Source of the DNA: Synchiropus splendidus
Taxonomy: Eukaryota; Chordata; Actinopteri; Syngnathiformes; Callionymidae
Reading direction: 5' to 3'
Assembly: GCF_027744825.2 (NCBI RefSeq)
Contig: NC_071334.1
Span: 39,161,437 to 39,225,436 of the forward strand
DNA: 64,000 nucleotides
Both the position numbers and the translations under genes were made by a program. Shown here one piece after another: positions 11,093 through 23,125 of this stretch. The first letter of the stretch is position 1; each line of letters starts with the position of its first letter. Under the pieces are notes generated by a model. That model did not search any database, was not told where the DNA came from, and saw only the letters and a list, made by a program, of their open reading frames with translations.

Positions 11093-12408
11093 ACTTTCGA
11101 AAACCACTTCAGACAGCTTAGATTTGATGTGCACCTACTAGAAAGACCCTTCCTGCTATAGTGGGAGGTTAAAATTTCATGTTCTGAAGCTTCCCTGAAA
11201 AGTTATGGCACAATGCACAAAAACGCTTTTCAGCCTGAGATAAGGTGGGTTTCGGAACGCCAAACATAAAAGTGTTAATAACTTTCGAAAAACACTTCAG
11301 ACAGCTTAGATTTGATGTGCACCTACTAGAAAGACCCTTTCTGCTATAGTGGGAGGTTAAAATTTCATGTTCTGAAGCTTCCCTGAAAAGTTATGCCACA
11401 ATGCACAAAAACGCTTTTCAGCCTGAGATAAGGTGGGTTTCGGAACGCTAAACATAAAAGTGTTGACAACTTTCGAAAAACACTTCCGACAGCTTAGATT
11501 TGATGTGCACCTACTAGAAAGACACTTTCTGCTATAGTGGGAGGTTAAAATTTCATGTTCTGAAGCTTCCCTGAAAAGTTATGGCACAATGCACAAAAAC
11601 GCTTTTCAGCCTGAGATAAGGTGGGTTTCGGAACGCCAAACATAAAAGTGTTGATAACTTTCGAAAAACACTTCAGACAGCTTAGATTTGATGTGCACCT
11701 ACTAGAAAGGCCCTTTCTGCTATAGTGGGAGGTTAAAATTTCATGTTCTGAAGCTTCCCTGAAAAGTTATGGCACAATGCGTAAAAACGCTTTTCAGCCT
11801 GAGATAAGGTGGGTTTCGGAACGCCAAACATAAAAGTGTTGATAACTTTCGAAAAACACTTCAGACAGCTTAGATTAGATGTGCAACTACTAGAAAGACC
11901 CTTTCTGCTATAGTGGGAGGTTAAAATTTCATGTTCTGAAGCTTCCCTGGAAAGTCATGGCACAATGCACAAAAACGCTTTTCAGCCTGAGATAAGGTGG
12001 GTTTCGGAACGCCAAACATAAAAGTGTTAATAACTTTCGAAAAACACTTCAGACAGCTTAGATTTGATGTGCAACTACTAGAAAGACCCTTTCTGCTATA
12101 GTGGGAGGTTAAAATTTCATGTTCTGAAGCTTCCCTGAAAAGTTATGCCACAATGCTCAAAAACGCTTTTCAGCCTGAGATAAGGTGGGTTTCGGAACGC
12201 CAAACATAAAAGTGTTGATAACTTTCGAAAAACACTTCAGACAGCTTAGATTTGATGTGCACCTACTAGAAAGACCCTTTCTGCTATAGTGGGAGGTTAA
12301 AATTTCATGTTCTGAAGCTTCCCTGAAAAGTTATGGCACAATGCGTAAAAACGCTTTTCAGCCTGAGATAAGGTGGGTTTCGGAACGCCAAACATAAAAG
12401 TGTTAATA
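11093..12408 (+). repeat. second copy of the 7-monomer block
   Basis: This matches 7709-9024 monomer for monomer. It includes AAACCACTT at the start, ATGCCAC + CGCTAAAC + GACA, CTTCCG + GACACTTTC, and the CTGGAAAGTCATGG monomer. It lacks the ACCTAGTAG and GAGGTAAGG changes of the upstream block, which are therefore private to that block. Confidence 0.85.
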
Positions 12409-14664
12409 ACTTTCGAAAAACACTTCAGACAGCTTAGATTTGATGTGCACCTACTAGAAAGACCCTTCCTGCTATAGTGGGAGGTTAAAATTTCATGTTC
12501 TGAAGCTTCCCTGAAAAGTTATGGCACAATGCACAAAAACGCTTTTCAGCCTGAGATAAGATGGGTTTCGGAACGCCAAACATAAAAGTGTTAATAACTT
12601 TCGAAAAACACTTCAGACAGCTTAGATTTGATGTGCACCTACTAGAAAGACCCTTTCTGCTATAGTGGGAGGTTAAAATTTCATGTTCTGAAGCTTCCCT
12701 GAAAAGTTATGCCACAATGCACAAAAACGCTTTTCAGCCTGAGATAAGGTGGGTTTCGGAACGCCAAACATAAAAGTGTTGACAAATTTCGAAAAACACT
12801 TCCGACAGCTTAGATTTGATGTGCACCTACTAGAAAGACCCTTTCTGCTATAGTGGGAGGTTAAAATTTCATGTTCTGAAGCTTCCCTGAAAAGTTATGG
12901 CACAATGCACAAAAACGCTTTTCAGCCTGAGATAAGGTGGGTTTCGGAACGCCAAACATAAAAGTGTTGATAACTTTCGAAAAACACTTCAGACAGCTTA
13001 GATTTGATGTGCACCTACTAGAAAGGCCCTTTCTGCTATAGTGGGAGGTTAAAATTTCATGTTCTGAAGCTTCCCTGAAAAGTTATGGCACAATGCGTAA
13101 AAACGCTTTTCAGCCTGAGATAAGGTGGGTTTCGGAACGCCAAACATAAAAGTGTTGATAACTTTCGAAAAACACTTCAGACAGCTTAGATTAGATGTGC
13201 AACTACTAGAAAGACCCTTTCTGCTATAGTGGGAGGTTAAAATTTCATGTTCTGAAGCTTCCCTGGAAAGTTATGGCACAATGCACAAAAACGCTTTTCA
13301 GCCTGAGATAAGGTGGGTTTCGGAACGCCAAACATAAAAGTGTTGATAACTTTCGAAAAACACTTCAGACAGCTTAGATTTGATGTGCACCTACTAGAAA
13401 GACCCTTTCTGCTATAGTGGGAGGTTAAAATTTCATGTTCTGAAGCTTCCCTGAAAAGTTATGGAACAATGCACAAAAACGCTTTTCAGCCTGAGATAAG
13501 GTGGGTTTCGGAACGCCAAACATAAAAGTGTTGATAACTTTCGAAAAACACTTCAGACAGCTTAGATTTGGTGTGCAACTACTACAAAGACCCTTTCTGC
13601 TATAGTGGGAGGTTAAAATTTCATGTTCTGAAGCTTCCCTGAAAAGTTATGGCACAATGCACAAAAACGCTTTTCAGCCTGAGATAAGGTGGGTTTCGGA
13701 ACGCCAAACATAAAAGTGTTAATAACTTTCGAAAAACACTTCAGACAGCTTAGATTAGATGTGCACCTACTAGAAAGACCCTTTCTGCTATAGTGGGAGG
13801 TTAAAATTTCATGTTCTGAAGCTTCCCTGAAAAGTTATGCCACAATGCTCAAAAACGCTTTTCAGCCTGAGATAAGGTGGGTTTCGGAACGCCAAACATA
13901 AAAGTGTTGATAACTTTCGAAAAACACTTCAGACAGCTTAGATATGATGTGCACCTACTAGAATGGCCCTTTCTGCTATAGTGGGAGGTTAAAATTTCAT
14001 GTTCTGAAGCTTCCCTGAAAAGTTATGGCACAATGCACAAAAACGCTTTTCAGCCTGAGATAAGGTGGGTTTCGGAACGCCAAACATAAAAGTGTTGATA
14101 ACTTTCGAAAAACACTTCAGACAGCTTAGACTGGGTGTGCAACTACTAGAAAGACCCTTTCTGCTATAGTGGGAGGTTAAAATTTCATGTTCTGAAGCTT
14201 CCCTGAAAAGTTATGGCACAATGCACAAAAACGCTTTTCAGCCTGAGATAAGGTGGGTTTCGGAACGCCAAACATAAAAGTGTTGATAACTTTCGAAAAA
14301 CACTTCAGACAGCTTAGATTAGATGTGCAACTACTAGAAAGACCCTTTCTGCTATAGTGGGAGGTTAAAATTTCATGTTCTGAAGCTTCCCTGGAAAGTT
14401 ATGGCACAATGCACAAAAACGCTTTTCAGCCTGAGATAAGGTGGGTTTCGGAACGCCAAACATAAAAGTGTTGATAACTTTCGAAAAACACTTCAGACAG
14501 CTTAGATTTGATGTGCACCTACTAGAAAGACCCTTTCTGCTATAGTGGGAGGTTAAAATTTCATGTTCTGAAGCTTCCCTGAAAAGTTATGGCACAATGC
14601 ACAAAAACGCTTTTCAGCCTGAGATAAGGTGGGTTTCGGAACGCCAAACATAAAAGTGTTGATA
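12409..14664 (+). repeat. mixed-order stretch with low local periodicity
   Basis: Twelve monomers form no clean local HOR. Rare types first appear here: TTTGGTGTGCAACT with ACTACAAAG (13537), TAGATATGAT with AATGGCCC (13913, then 14665), TAGACTGGGTGTGC (14101) and ATGGAAC (13349). The TTTGGTG/ACTACAAAG type returns at 17485, 21 monomers on, with the same kinds of neighbours (ATGCCAC + GCTC, then TAGATATGAT). TTAGATTAGAT + CTGGAAAG occurs at 13161 and 14289. Confidence 0.75.
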
Positions 14665-17600
14665 ACTTTCGAAAAACACTTCAGACAGCTTAGATATGAT
14701 GTGCACCTACTAGAATGGCCCTTTCTGCTATAGTGGGAGGTTAAAATTTCATGTTCTGAAGCTTCCCTGAAAAGTTATGGCACAATGCGTAAAAACGCTT
14801 TTCAGCCTGAGATAAGGTGGGTTTCGGAACGCCAAACATAAAAGTGTTAATAACTATCGAAAAAATCTTCAGACAGCTAAGTTTTTATGTGCAACTACTA
14901 GAAAGATCCTTTATGCTATAGTGGGAGGTTAAAATTTCATGTTCTGAAGCTTCCCTGAAAAGTTATGGCACAATGCACAAAAACGCTTTTCAGCCTGAGA
15001 TAAGGTGGGTTTCGGAACGCCAAACATAAAAGTGTTAATAACTTTCGAAAAACACTTCAGACAGCTTAGATTTGATGTGCACCTACTAGAAAGACCCTTT
15101 CTGCTATAGTGGGAGGTTAAAATTTCATGTTCTGAAGCTTCCCTGAAAAGTTATGGCACAATGCACAAAAACGCTTTTCAGCCTGAGATAAGTTGGGTTT
15201 CGGAACGCCAAACATAAAAGTGTTAATAACTTTCGAAAAACACTTCAGACAGCTTAGATTTGATGTGCACCTACTAGAAAGACCCTTTCTGCTATAGTGG
15301 GAGGTTAAAATTTCATGTTCTGAAGCTTCCCTGAAAAGTTATGCCACAATGCACAAAAACGCTTTTCAGCCTGAGATAAGGTGGGTTTCGGAACGCCAAA
15401 CATAAAAGTGTTGATAACTTTCGAAAAACACTTCCGACAGCTTAGATTTGATGTGCACCTACTAGAAAGACCCTTTCTGCTATAGTGGGAGGTTAAAATT
15501 TCATGTTCTGAAGCTTCCCTGAAAAGTTATGGCACAATGCACAAAAACGCTTTTCAGCCTGAGATAAGGTGGGTTTCGGAACGCCAAACATAAAAGTGTT
15601 GATAACTTTCAAAAAACACTTCAGACAGCTTAGATTTGATGTGCAACTACTAGAAAGACCCTTTCTGCTATAGTGGGAGGTTAAAATTTCATGTTCTGAA
15701 GCTTCCCTGAAAAGTTATGGCACAATGCACAAAAACGCTTTTCAGCCTGAGATAAGGTGGGTTTCGGAACGCCAAACATAAAAGTGTTAATAACTTTCGA
15801 AAAACACTTCAGACAGCTTAGATTTGATGTGCACCTACTAGAAAGACCCTTTCTGCTATAGTGGGAGGTTAAAATTTCATGTTCTGAAGCTTCCCTGAAA
15901 AGTTATGCCACAATGCACAAAAACGCTTTTCAGCCTGAGATAAGGTGGGTTTCGGAACGCCAAACATAAAAGTGTTGACAACTTTCGAAAAACACTTCCG
16001 ACAGCTTAGATTTGATGTGCACCTACTAGAAAGACCCTTTCTGCTATAGTGGGAGGTTAAAATTTCATGTTCTGAAGCTTCCCTGAAAAGTTATGGCACA
16101 ATGCACAAAAACGCTTTTCAGCCTGAGATAAGGTGGGTTTCGGAACGCCAAACATAAAAGTGTTGATAACTTTCGAAAAACACTTCAGACAGCTTAGATT
16201 TGATGTGCACCTACTAGAAAGGCCCTTTCTGCTATAGTGGGAGGTTAAAATTTCATGTTCTGAAGCTTCCCTGAAAAGTTATGGCACAATGCGTAAAAAC
16301 GCTTTTCAGCCTGAGATAAGGTGGGTTTCGGAACGCCAAACATAAAAGTGTTGATAACTTTCGAAAAACACTTCAGACAGCTTAGATTAGATGTGCAACT
16401 ACTAGAAAGACCCTTTCTGCTATAGTGGGAGGTTAAAATTTCATGTTCTGAAGCTTCCCTGGAAAGTTATGGCACAATGCACAAAAACGCTTTTCAGCCT
16501 GAGATAAGGTGGGTTTCGGAACGCCAAACATAAAAGTGTTGATAACTTTCGAAAAACACTTCAGACAGCTTAGATATGATGTGCACCTACTAGAATGGCC
16601 CTTTCTGCTATAGTGGGAGGTTAAAATTTCATGTTCTGAAGCTTCCCTGAAAAGTTATGGCACAATGCGTAAAAACGCTTTTCAGCCTGAGATAAGGTGG
16701 GTTTCGGAACGCCAAACATAAAAGTGTTAATAACTATCGAAAAAATCTTCAGACAGCTAAGTTTTTATGTGCAACTACTAGAAAGATCCTTTATGCTATA
16801 GTGGGAGGTTAAAATTTCATGTTCTGAAGCTTCCCTGAAAAGTTATGGCACAATGCACAAAAACGCTTTTCAGCCTGAGATAAGGTGGGTTTCGGAACGC
16901 CAAACATAAAAGTGTTAATAACTTTCGAAAAACACTTCAGACAGCTTAGATTTGATGTGCACCTACTAGAAAGACCCTTTCTGCTATAGTGGGAGGTTAA
17001 AATTTCATGTTCTGAAGCTTCCCTGAAAAGTTATGGCACAATGCACAAAAACGCTTTTCAGCCTGAGATAAGCTGGGTTTCGGAACGCCAAACATAAAAG
17101 TGTTAATAACTTTCGAAAAACACTTCAGACAGCTTAGATTTGATGTGCACCTACTAGAAAGACCCTTTCTGCTATAGTGGGAGGTTAAAATTTCATGTTC
17201 TGAAGCTTCCCTGAAAAGTTATGCCACAATGCACAAAAACGCTTTTCAGCCTGAGATAAGGTGGGCTTCGGAACGCCAAACATAAAAGTGTTGATAACTT
17301 TCGAAAAACACTTCAGACAGCTTAGATTTGATGTGCACCTACTAGAAAGACCCTTTCTGCTATAGTGGGAGGTTAAAATTTCATGTTCTGAAGCTTCCCT
17401 GAAAAGTTATGGCACAATGCACAAAAACGCTTTTCAGCCTGAGATAAGGTGGGTTTCGGAACGCCAAACATAAAAGTGTTGATAACTTTCGAAAAACACT
17501 TCAGACAGCTTAGATTTGGTGTGCAACTACTACAAAGACCCTTTCTGCTATAGTGGGAGGTTAAAATTTCATGTTCTGAAGCTTCCCTGAAAAGTTATGG

Positions 17601-17860
17601 CACAATGCACAAAAACGCTTTTCAGCCTGAGATAAGGTGGGTTTCGGAACGCCAAACATAAAAGTGTTAATAACTTTCGAAAAACACTTCAGACAGCTTA
17701 GATTTGATGTGCACCTACTAGAAAGACCCTTTCTGCTATAGTGGGAGGTTAAAATTTCATGTTCTGAAGCTTCCCTGAAAAGTTATGCCACAATGCTCAA
17801 AAACGCTTTTCAGCCTGAGATAAGGTGGGTTTCGGAACGCCAAACATAAAAGTGTTGATA
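14665..17860 (+). repeat. 17-monomer higher-order repeat, copy 1
   Basis: The 3196-bp unit begins with TAGATATGAT + AATGGCCC + GCGT (14665), then CTATCG + AAAATCTTC + CTAAGTTTTTAT (14853), AAGTTGGG (15041), ATGCCAC (15229), CTTCCG (15417), CTTTCAAAAAAC (15605), ATGCCAC + GACA (15793), CTTCCG (15981), AGGCCC + GCGT (16169), TTAGATTAGAT + CTGGAAAG (16357), then TAGATATGAT and AAAATCTTC again (16545, 16733). The pair TAGATATGAT then AAAATCTTC thus occurs twice in the unit, 10 monomers apart. Confidence 0.87.
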
Positions 17861-19364
17861 ACTTTCGAAAAACACTTCAGACAGCTTAGATATGATGTGC
17901 ACCTACTAGAATGGCCCTTTCTGCTATAGTGGGAGGTTAAAATTTCATGTTCTGAAGCTTCCCTGAAAAGTTATGGCACAATGCGTAAAAACGCTTTTCA
18001 GCCTGAGATAAGGTGGGTTTCGGAACGCCAAACATAAAAGTGTTAATAACTATCGAAAAAATCTTCAGACAGCTAAGTTTTTATGTGCAACTACTAGAAA
18101 GATCCTTTATGCTATAGTGGGAGGTTAAAATTTCATGTTCTGAAGCTTCCCTGAAAAGTTATGGCACAATGCACAAAAACGCTTTTCAGCCTGAGATAAG
18201 GTGGGTTTCGGAACGCCAAACATAAAAGTGTTAATAACTTTCGAAAAACACTTCAGACAGCTTAGATTTGATGTGCACCTACTAGAAAGACCCTTTCTGC
18301 TATAGTGGGAGGTTAAAATTTCATGTTCTGAAGCTTCCCTGAAAAGTTATGGCACAATGCACAAAAACGCTTTTCAGCCTGAGATAAGTTGGGTTTCGGA
18401 ACGCCAAACATAAAAGTGTTAATAACTTTCGAAAAACACTTCAGACAGCTTAGATTTGATGTGCACCTACTAGAAAGACCCTTTCTGCTATAGTGGGAGG
18501 TTAAAATTTCATGTTCTGAAGCTTCCCTGAAAAGTTATGCCACAATGCACAAAAACGCTTTTCAGCCTGAGATAAGGTGGGTTTCGGAACGCCAAACATA
18601 AAAGTGTTGATAACTTTCGAAAAACACTTCCGACAGCTTAGATTTGATGTGCACCTACTAGAAAGACCCTTTCTGCTATAGTGGGAGGTTAAAATTTCAT
18701 GTTCTGAAGCTTCCCTGAAAAGTTATGGCACAATGCACAAAAACGCTTTTCAGCCTGAGATAAGGTGGGTTTCGGAACGCCAAACATAAAAGTGTTGATA
18801 ACTTTCAAAAAACACTTCAGACAGCTTAGATTTGATGTGCAACTACTAGAAAGACCCTTTCTGCTATAGTGGGAGGTTAAAATTTCATGTTCTGAAGCTT
18901 CCCTGAAAAGTTATGGCACAATGCACAAAAACGCTTTTCAGCCTGAGATAAGGTGGGTTTCGGAACGCCAAACATAAAAGTGTTAATAACTTTCGAAAAA
19001 CACTTCAGACAGCTTAGATTTGATGTGCACCTACTAGAAAGACCCTTTCTGCTATAGTGGGAGGTTAAAATTTCATGTTCTGAAGCTTCCCTGAAAAGTT
19101 ATGCCACAATGCACAAAAACGCTTTTCAGCCTGAGATAAGGTGGGTTTCGGAACGCCAAACATAAAAGTGTTGACAACTTTCGAAAAACACTTCCGACAG
19201 CTTAGATTTGATGTGCACCTACTAGAAAGACCCTTTCTGCTATAGTGGGAGGTTAAAATTTCATGTTCTGAAGCTTCCCTGAAAAGTTATGGCACAATGC
19301 ACAAAAACGCTTTTCAGCCTGAGATAAGGTGGGTTTCGGAACGCCAAACATAAAAGTGTTGATA

Positions 19365-19553
19365 ACTTTCGAAAAACACTTCAGACAGCTTAGATTTGAT
19401 GTGCACCTACTTAGAAAGGCCCTTTCTGCTATAGTGGGAGGTTAAAATTTCAAGTTCTGAAGCTTCCCTGAAAAGTTATGGCACAATGCGTAAAAACGCT
19501 TTTCAGCCTGAGATAAGGTGGGTTTCGGAACGCCAAACATAAAAGTGTTGATA
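19365..19553 (+). repeat. 189-bp monomer (1-bp insertion)
   Basis: An extra T gives CTACTTAGAAAGG where others have CTACTAGAAAGG (near 19411). It is the only lengthened monomer seen. It also carries TTCAAGTTCTG instead of TTCATGTTCTG. The corresponding monomer in the neighbouring copy (16169) has neither, so both changes are private. Confidence 0.93.
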
Positions 19554-19929
19554 ACTTTCGAAAAACACTTCAGACAGCTTAGATTAGATGTGCAACTACT
19601 AGAAAGACCCTTTCTGCTATAGTGGGAGGTTAAAATTTCATGTTCTGAAGCTTCCCTGGAAAGTTATGGCACAATGCACAAAAACGCTTTTCAGCCTGAG
19701 ATAAGGTGGGTTTCGGAACGCCAAACATAAAAGTGTTGATAACTTTCGAAAAACACTTCAGACAGCTTAGATATGATGTGCACCTACTAGAATGGCCCTT
19801 TCTGCTATAGTGGGAGGTTAAAATTTCATGTTCTGAAGCTTCCCTGAAAAGTTATGGCACAATGCGTAAAAACGCTTTTCAGCCTGAGATAAGGTGGGTT
19901 TCGGAACGCCAAACATAAAAGTGTTAATA

Positions 19930-20117
19930 ACTATCGAAAAAATCTTCAGACAGCTTAGATTTGATGTGCACCTACTAGAAAGACCCTTTCTGCTATAGTG
20001 GGAGGTTAAAATTTCATGTTCTGAAGCTTCCCTGAAAAGTTATGGCACAATGCACAAAAACGCTTTTCAGCCTGAGATAAGCTGGGTTTCGGAACGCCAA
20101 ACATAAAAGTGTTAATA
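19930..20117 (+). repeat. chimeric monomer that contracts the 17-monomer repeat
   Basis: Starts CTATCG + AAAATCTTC (type of 16733) and continues TTAGATTTGAT + GCACCT + AAGCTGGG (type of 16921). The join lies between offsets 18 and 26. The next monomers then follow at a 16-monomer lag. Confidence 0.83.
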
Positions 20118-23100
20118 ACTTTCGAAAAACACTTCAGACAGCTTAGATTTGATGTGCACCTACTAGAAAGACCCTTTCTGCTATAGTGGGAGGTTAAAAT
20201 TTCATGTTCTGAAGCTTCCCTGAAAAGTTATGCCACAATGCACAAAAACGCTTTTCAGCCTGAGATAAGGTGGGTTTCGGAACGCCAAACATAAAAGTGT
20301 TGATAACTTTCGAAAAACACTTCAGACAGCTTAGATTTGATGTGCACCTACTAGAAAGACCCTTTCTGCTATAGTGGGAGGTTAAAATTTCATGTTCTGA
20401 AGCTTCCCTGAAAAGTTATGGCACAATGCACAAAAACGCTTTTCAGCCTGAGATAAGGTGGGTTTCGGAACGCCAAACATAAAAGTGTTGATAACTTTCA
20501 AAAAACACTTCAGACAGCTTAGATTTGATGTGCAACTACTAGAAAGACCCTTTCTGCTATAGTGGGATGTTAAAATTTCATGTTCTGAAGCTTCCCTGAA
20601 AAGTTATGGCACAATGCACAAAAACGCTTTTCAGCCTGAGATAAGGTGGGTTTCGGAACGCCAAACATAAAAGTGTTGATAACTTTCGAAAAACACTTCA
20701 GACAGCTTAGATTTGATGTGTACTTACTAGAAAGGCCCTTTCTGCTATAGTGGGAGGTTAAAATTTCATGTTCTGAAGCTTCCCTGAAAAGTTATGGCAC
20801 AATGCGTAAAAACGCTTTTCAGCCTGAGATAAGGTGGGTTTCGGAACGCCAAACATAAAAGTGCTAATAACTATCGAAAAACACTTCAGACAGCTAAGAT
20901 TTTATGTGCAACTACTAGAAAGACCCTTTATGCTATAGTGGGAGGTTAAAATTTCATGTTCTGAAGCTTCCCTGAAAAGTTATGGCACAATGCACAAAAA
21001 CGCTTTTCAGCCTGAGATAAGGTGGGTTTCGGAACGCCAAACATAAAAGTGTTAATAACTTTCGAAAAACACTTCAGACAGCTTAGATTTGATGTGCACC
21101 TACTAGAAAGACCCTTTCTGCTATAGTGGGAGGTTAAAATTTCATGTTCTGAAGCTTCCCTGAAAAGTTATGGCACAATGCACAAAAACGCTTTTCAGCC
21201 TGAGATAAGGTGGGTTTCGGAACGCCAAACATAAAAGTGTTGATAACTTTCGAAAAACACTTCAGACAGCTTAGATTAGATGTGCAACTACTAGAAAGAC
21301 CCTTTCTGCTATAGTGGGAGGTTAAAATTTCATGTTCTGAAGCTTCCCTGAAAAGTTATGGCACAATGCGTAAAAACGCTTTTCAGCCTGAGATAAGGTG
21401 GGTTTCGGAACGCCAAACATAAAAGTGTTAATGACTATCGAAAAACACTTCAGACAGCTAAGATTTTATGTGCAACTACTAGAAAGACCCTTTATGCTAT
21501 AGTGGGAGGTTAAAATTTCATGTTCTGAAGCTTCCCTGAAAAGTTATGGCACAATGCACAAAAACGCTTTTCAGCCTGAGATAAGGTGGGTTTCGGAACG
21601 CCAAACATAAAAGTGTTAATAACTTTCGAAAAACACTTCAGACAGCTTAGATTTGATGTGCACCTACTAGAAAGACCCTTCCTGCTATAGTGGGAGGTTA
21701 AAATGTCATGTTCTGAAGCTTCCCTGAAAAGTTATGGCACAATGCACAAAAACGCTTTTCAGCCTGAGATAAGGTGGGTTTCGGAACGCCAAACATAAAA
21801 GTGTTAATAACTTTCGAAAAACACTTCAGACAGCTTAGATTTGATGTGCACCTACTAGAAAGACCCTTTCTGCTATAGTGGGAGGTTAAAATTTCATGTT
21901 CTGAAGCTTCCCTGAAAAGTTATGCCACAATGCACAAAAACGCTTTTCAGCCTGAGATCAGGTGGGTTTCGGAACGCCAAACATAAAAGTGTTGACAACT
22001 TTCGAAAAACACTTCCGACAGCTTAGATTTGATGTGCACCTACTAGAAAGACCCTTTCTGCTATAGTGGGAGGTTAAAATTTCATGTTCTGAAGCTTCCC
22101 TGAAAAGTTATGGCACAATGCACAAAAACGCTTTTCAGCCTGAGATAAGGTGGGTTTCGGAACGCCAAACATAAAAGTGTTGATAACTTTCGAAAAACAC
22201 TTCAGACAGCTTAGATTTGATGTGCACCTACTAGAAAGGCCCTTTCTGCTATAGTGGGAGGTTAAAATTTCATGTTCTGAAGCTTCCCTGAAAAGTTATG
22301 GCACAATGCGTAAAAACGCTTTTCAGCCTGAGATAAGGTGGGTTTCGGAACGCCAAACATAAAAGTGTTGATAACTTTCGAAAAACACTTCAGACAGCTT
22401 AGATTAGATGTGCAACTACTAGAAAGACCCTTTCTGCTATAGTGGGAGGTTAAAATTTCATGTTCTGAAGCTTCCCTGGAAAGTTATGGCACAATGCACA
22501 AAAACGCTTTTCAGCCTGAGATAAGGTGGGTTTCAGAACGCCAAACATAAAAGTGTTAATAACTTTCGAAAAACACTTCAGACAGCTTAGATTTGATGTG
22601 CAACTACTAGAAAGGCCCTTTCTGCTATAGTGGGAGGTTAAAATTTCATGTTCTGAAGCTTCCCTGAAAAGTTATTGCACAATGCGTAAAAACGCTTTTC
22701 AGCCTGAGATAAGGTGGGTTTCGGAACGCCAAACATAAAAGTGTTAATAACTATCGAAAAACACTCCAGACAGCTAAGTTTTTATGTGCAACTACTAGAA
22801 AGATCCTTTATGCTATAGTGGGAGGTTAAAATTTCATGTTCTGAAGCTTCCCTGAAAAGTTATGGCACAATGCGGAAAAACGCTTTTCAGCCTGAGATAA
22901 GGTGGGTTTCGGAACGCCAAACATAAAAGTGTTAATAACTTTCGAAAAACACTTCAGACAGCTTAGATTTGATGTGCACCTACTAGAAAGACCCTTCCTG
23001 CTATAGTGGGAGGTTAAAATTTCATGTTCTGAAGCTTCCCTGAAAAGTTATGGCACAATGCACAAAAACGCTTTTCAGCCTGAGATAAGCTGGGTTTCGG

Positions 23101-23125
23101 AACGCCAAACATAAAAGTGTTAATA
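20118..23125 (+). repeat. 16-monomer higher-order repeat A, copy 1
   Basis: The 3008-bp unit has markers in order: ATGCCAC (20118); CTTTCAAAAAAC with GGGATGTT (20494); GTGTACTTAC with AGTGCTAATA (20682); CTAAGATTTTAT (20870); TTAGATTAGAT/GCGT/AATG (21246); CTAAGATTTTAT (21434); CCCTTCC (21622); GAGATCAGG + GACA (21810); CTTCCG (21998); AGGCCC/GCGT (22186); CTGGAAAG (22374); AGGCCC + TTATTGCAC (22562); CACTCC/CTAAGTTTTTAT (22750); CCCTTCC with AAGCTGGG (22938). Private changes include AAAATGTCATG (21622 monomer), TTTCAGAACG (22374 monomer) and GCGGAAAA (22750 monomer). Confidence 0.92.

Larger units (their letters stand above)
17861..20493 (+). repeat. 17-monomer higher-order repeat, copy 2, contracted
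   Basis: This repeats 14665 onward, 17 monomers later, through AAGTTGGG (18237), CTTTCAAAAAAC (18801), GACA (18989) and CTGGAAAG (19554). At 19930 one chimeric monomer joins the AAAATCTTC type to the AAGCTGGG type, so later matches (20118, 20306) sit 16 rather than 17 monomers from their partners (17109, 17297). The copy also holds the only 189-bp monomer (19365). Confidence 0.83.

Noticed and set aside
19411..19420. Sequencing error as the cause of the 189-bp monomer
   Set aside because: Not excluded, but the extra T is in a non-homopolymer context (TACTTAG) and the same monomer has a second private change, so it is recorded as a variant rather than dismissed.
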